Origin: an uncultured Azospirillum sp.
Lineage (GTDB): Bacteria; Pseudomonadota; Alphaproteobacteria; Azospirillales; Azospirillaceae
Assembly (NCBI GenBank): GCA_937960755.1
Contig: CALGOL010000368.1
Span: 1 to 5,980 of the forward strand
Length of the DNA: 5,980 nt
Direction of reading: 5' to 3'
Made by a program: the position numbers and the translations under genes. This document shows, piece after piece, positions 5,421-5,980 of this stretch. How positions within the stretch are numbered: the first letter of the stretch is position 1; each line of letters opens with the position of its first letter. The notes beneath the pieces were generated by a model. That model was given only the letters and a program-made list of their open reading frames with translations. It did no database searches and was not told the origin of the DNA.

Positions 5421-5978
5421 TTGCCCGACGCCCGGCCGCCGTTCGACCCCGACCAACTGCGCGCGTTTGTCGCGGTGGCGGAGTGCCAGAGCTTTTCCCG
5501 CGCCGCCGAACGACTGGGGCGCAGCCAGCCGGCGGTTTCTTTGCAATTGCGCAAGCTGGAGGCGCGACTAGGCGCGCCGCTATTTCAGCGCTCGCGCCGC
5601 CGCATTTTGCCGACCCCGGCGGGGGAACGCCTGCTTGACGCCGCCCGCCGGCTGTTGGCGCTGCAAGACGAATTAGCGGAACTGGCCGGCCAGCCGACGA
5701 CGGCGGAGCTGGTGCGCCTGGGCGCGCCGGAAGATTTCGCCACCTTCCACCTGCCCGACCTGCTGGCGGGCTTCGCCGCGGCGAACCCGCAAATCGCGCT
5801 GGAAGTGGTCTGCGACCTGTCGCTTCACCTGCTTGACCGTTTCTCAACCGGCGAGCTGGATTTGGCGTTCGTTAAACGCGAACCGTCCGCTGACATCAGC
5901 GGCGGAAAACTGGTGTGGCGCGAGCCGTTGGCGTGGCTGGCCGCCCGGCCCGACATCGCCGCCGGCCCCGGGGCCTAG
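5421..5978 (+). CDS. LysR-type transcriptional regulator, C-terminally truncated or frameshifted
   Basis: The N-terminal winged helix-turn-helix of a LysR regulator is clear at residues 10-69. It shows DQLRAFVAVAECQSFSRAAERLG, then SQPAVSLQLRKLEARLGAPLF, then a wing with PTPAGERLL. A linker helix leads into the effector domain from about residue 97 (VRLGAPEDF, LPDLLAGFAAANPQIALEV, GELDLAFVKRE). Full-length members are about 290-300 residues, but this frame ends at residue 185 with TAG at 5976-5978. The break comes just after WREPLAWLAARPD, in the middle of the effector domain. The last sense codons fall in a 12-base palindrome, GGCCCCGGGGCC (5964-5975). Both other forward frames stay open to the window edge. 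A single-base indel, real or from sequencing, is therefore a simple explanation, and the rest of the gene probably lies beyond the edge. The gene is divergent from icd, its most obvious candidate target. Without the second half of the effector domain it would probably not sense its ligand. Confidence 0.85.
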   Translation: MPDARPPFDPDQLRAFVAVAECQSFSRAAERLGRSQPAVSLQLRKLEARLGAPLFQRSRRRILPTPAGERLLDAARRLLALQDELAELAGQPTTAELVRLGAPEDFATFHLPDLLAGFAAANPQIALEVVCDLSLHLLDRFSTGELDLAFVKREPSADISGGKLVWREPLAWLAARPDIAAGPGA

Positions 5979-5980
5979 AT

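Noticed and set aside
5303..5554. N-terminal extension of icd to give a 585-residue protein
   Set aside because: The added residues are not dehydrogenase-like and run antisense through the start and DNA-binding domain of the LysR gene. ATG 5302 has its own GAGGAG site.

Overview
The window is GC-rich, with a denser-than-average coding pattern (G or C at most third codon positions). It looks like a chromosomal piece from an alphaproteobacterium, probably close to Rhodospirillales. Three things point there: an alphaproteobacterial-type PAS_5 protein, an isocitrate dehydrogenase of the long form with the extra C-terminal domain (the Rickettsia/Thermus-like type), and Shine-Dalgarno sites of the AAGGAG type before most genes. 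The taxonomic call is inference from gene families, not from a marker gene.

Layout, left to right. (1) The C-terminal part of a DUF3095 protein (+), whose start lies outside the window. (2) A two-gene unit (+): a cytidylate kinase-like protein and, 12 bp later, a PIG3-type zinc-free NAD(P)H quinone oxidoreductase. (3) A convergent PAS-domain gene (-), whose stop lies 3 bp from that of the oxidoreductase. (4) A 253-bp divergent spacer with a good sigma70-like promoter for the PAS gene and a GC-rich hairpin in the leader of the next gene. (5) A small HPP-family membrane protein (+). (6) A GC-rich hairpin between two convergent genes. (7) A 501-residue isocitrate dehydrogenase, icd (-). (8) An AT-rich divergent spacer with two 8-bp palindromes. 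(9) A LysR-type regulator (+) whose reading frame stops after 185 codons, at the very end of the window.

No non-coding stretch exceeds about 255 bp. I saw no tRNA, rRNA, CRISPR array, insertion sequence or prophage gene.

Functionally this is mostly housekeeping and sensory material. The icd/LysR divergent pair is the only arrangement that suggests a local regulatory circuit. I do not see a new multi-gene system. The points most worth a second look are the premature end of the LysR gene, the unusual residues at the coenzyme-discriminating site of the isocitrate dehydrogenase, and the hairpin in the HPP leader.
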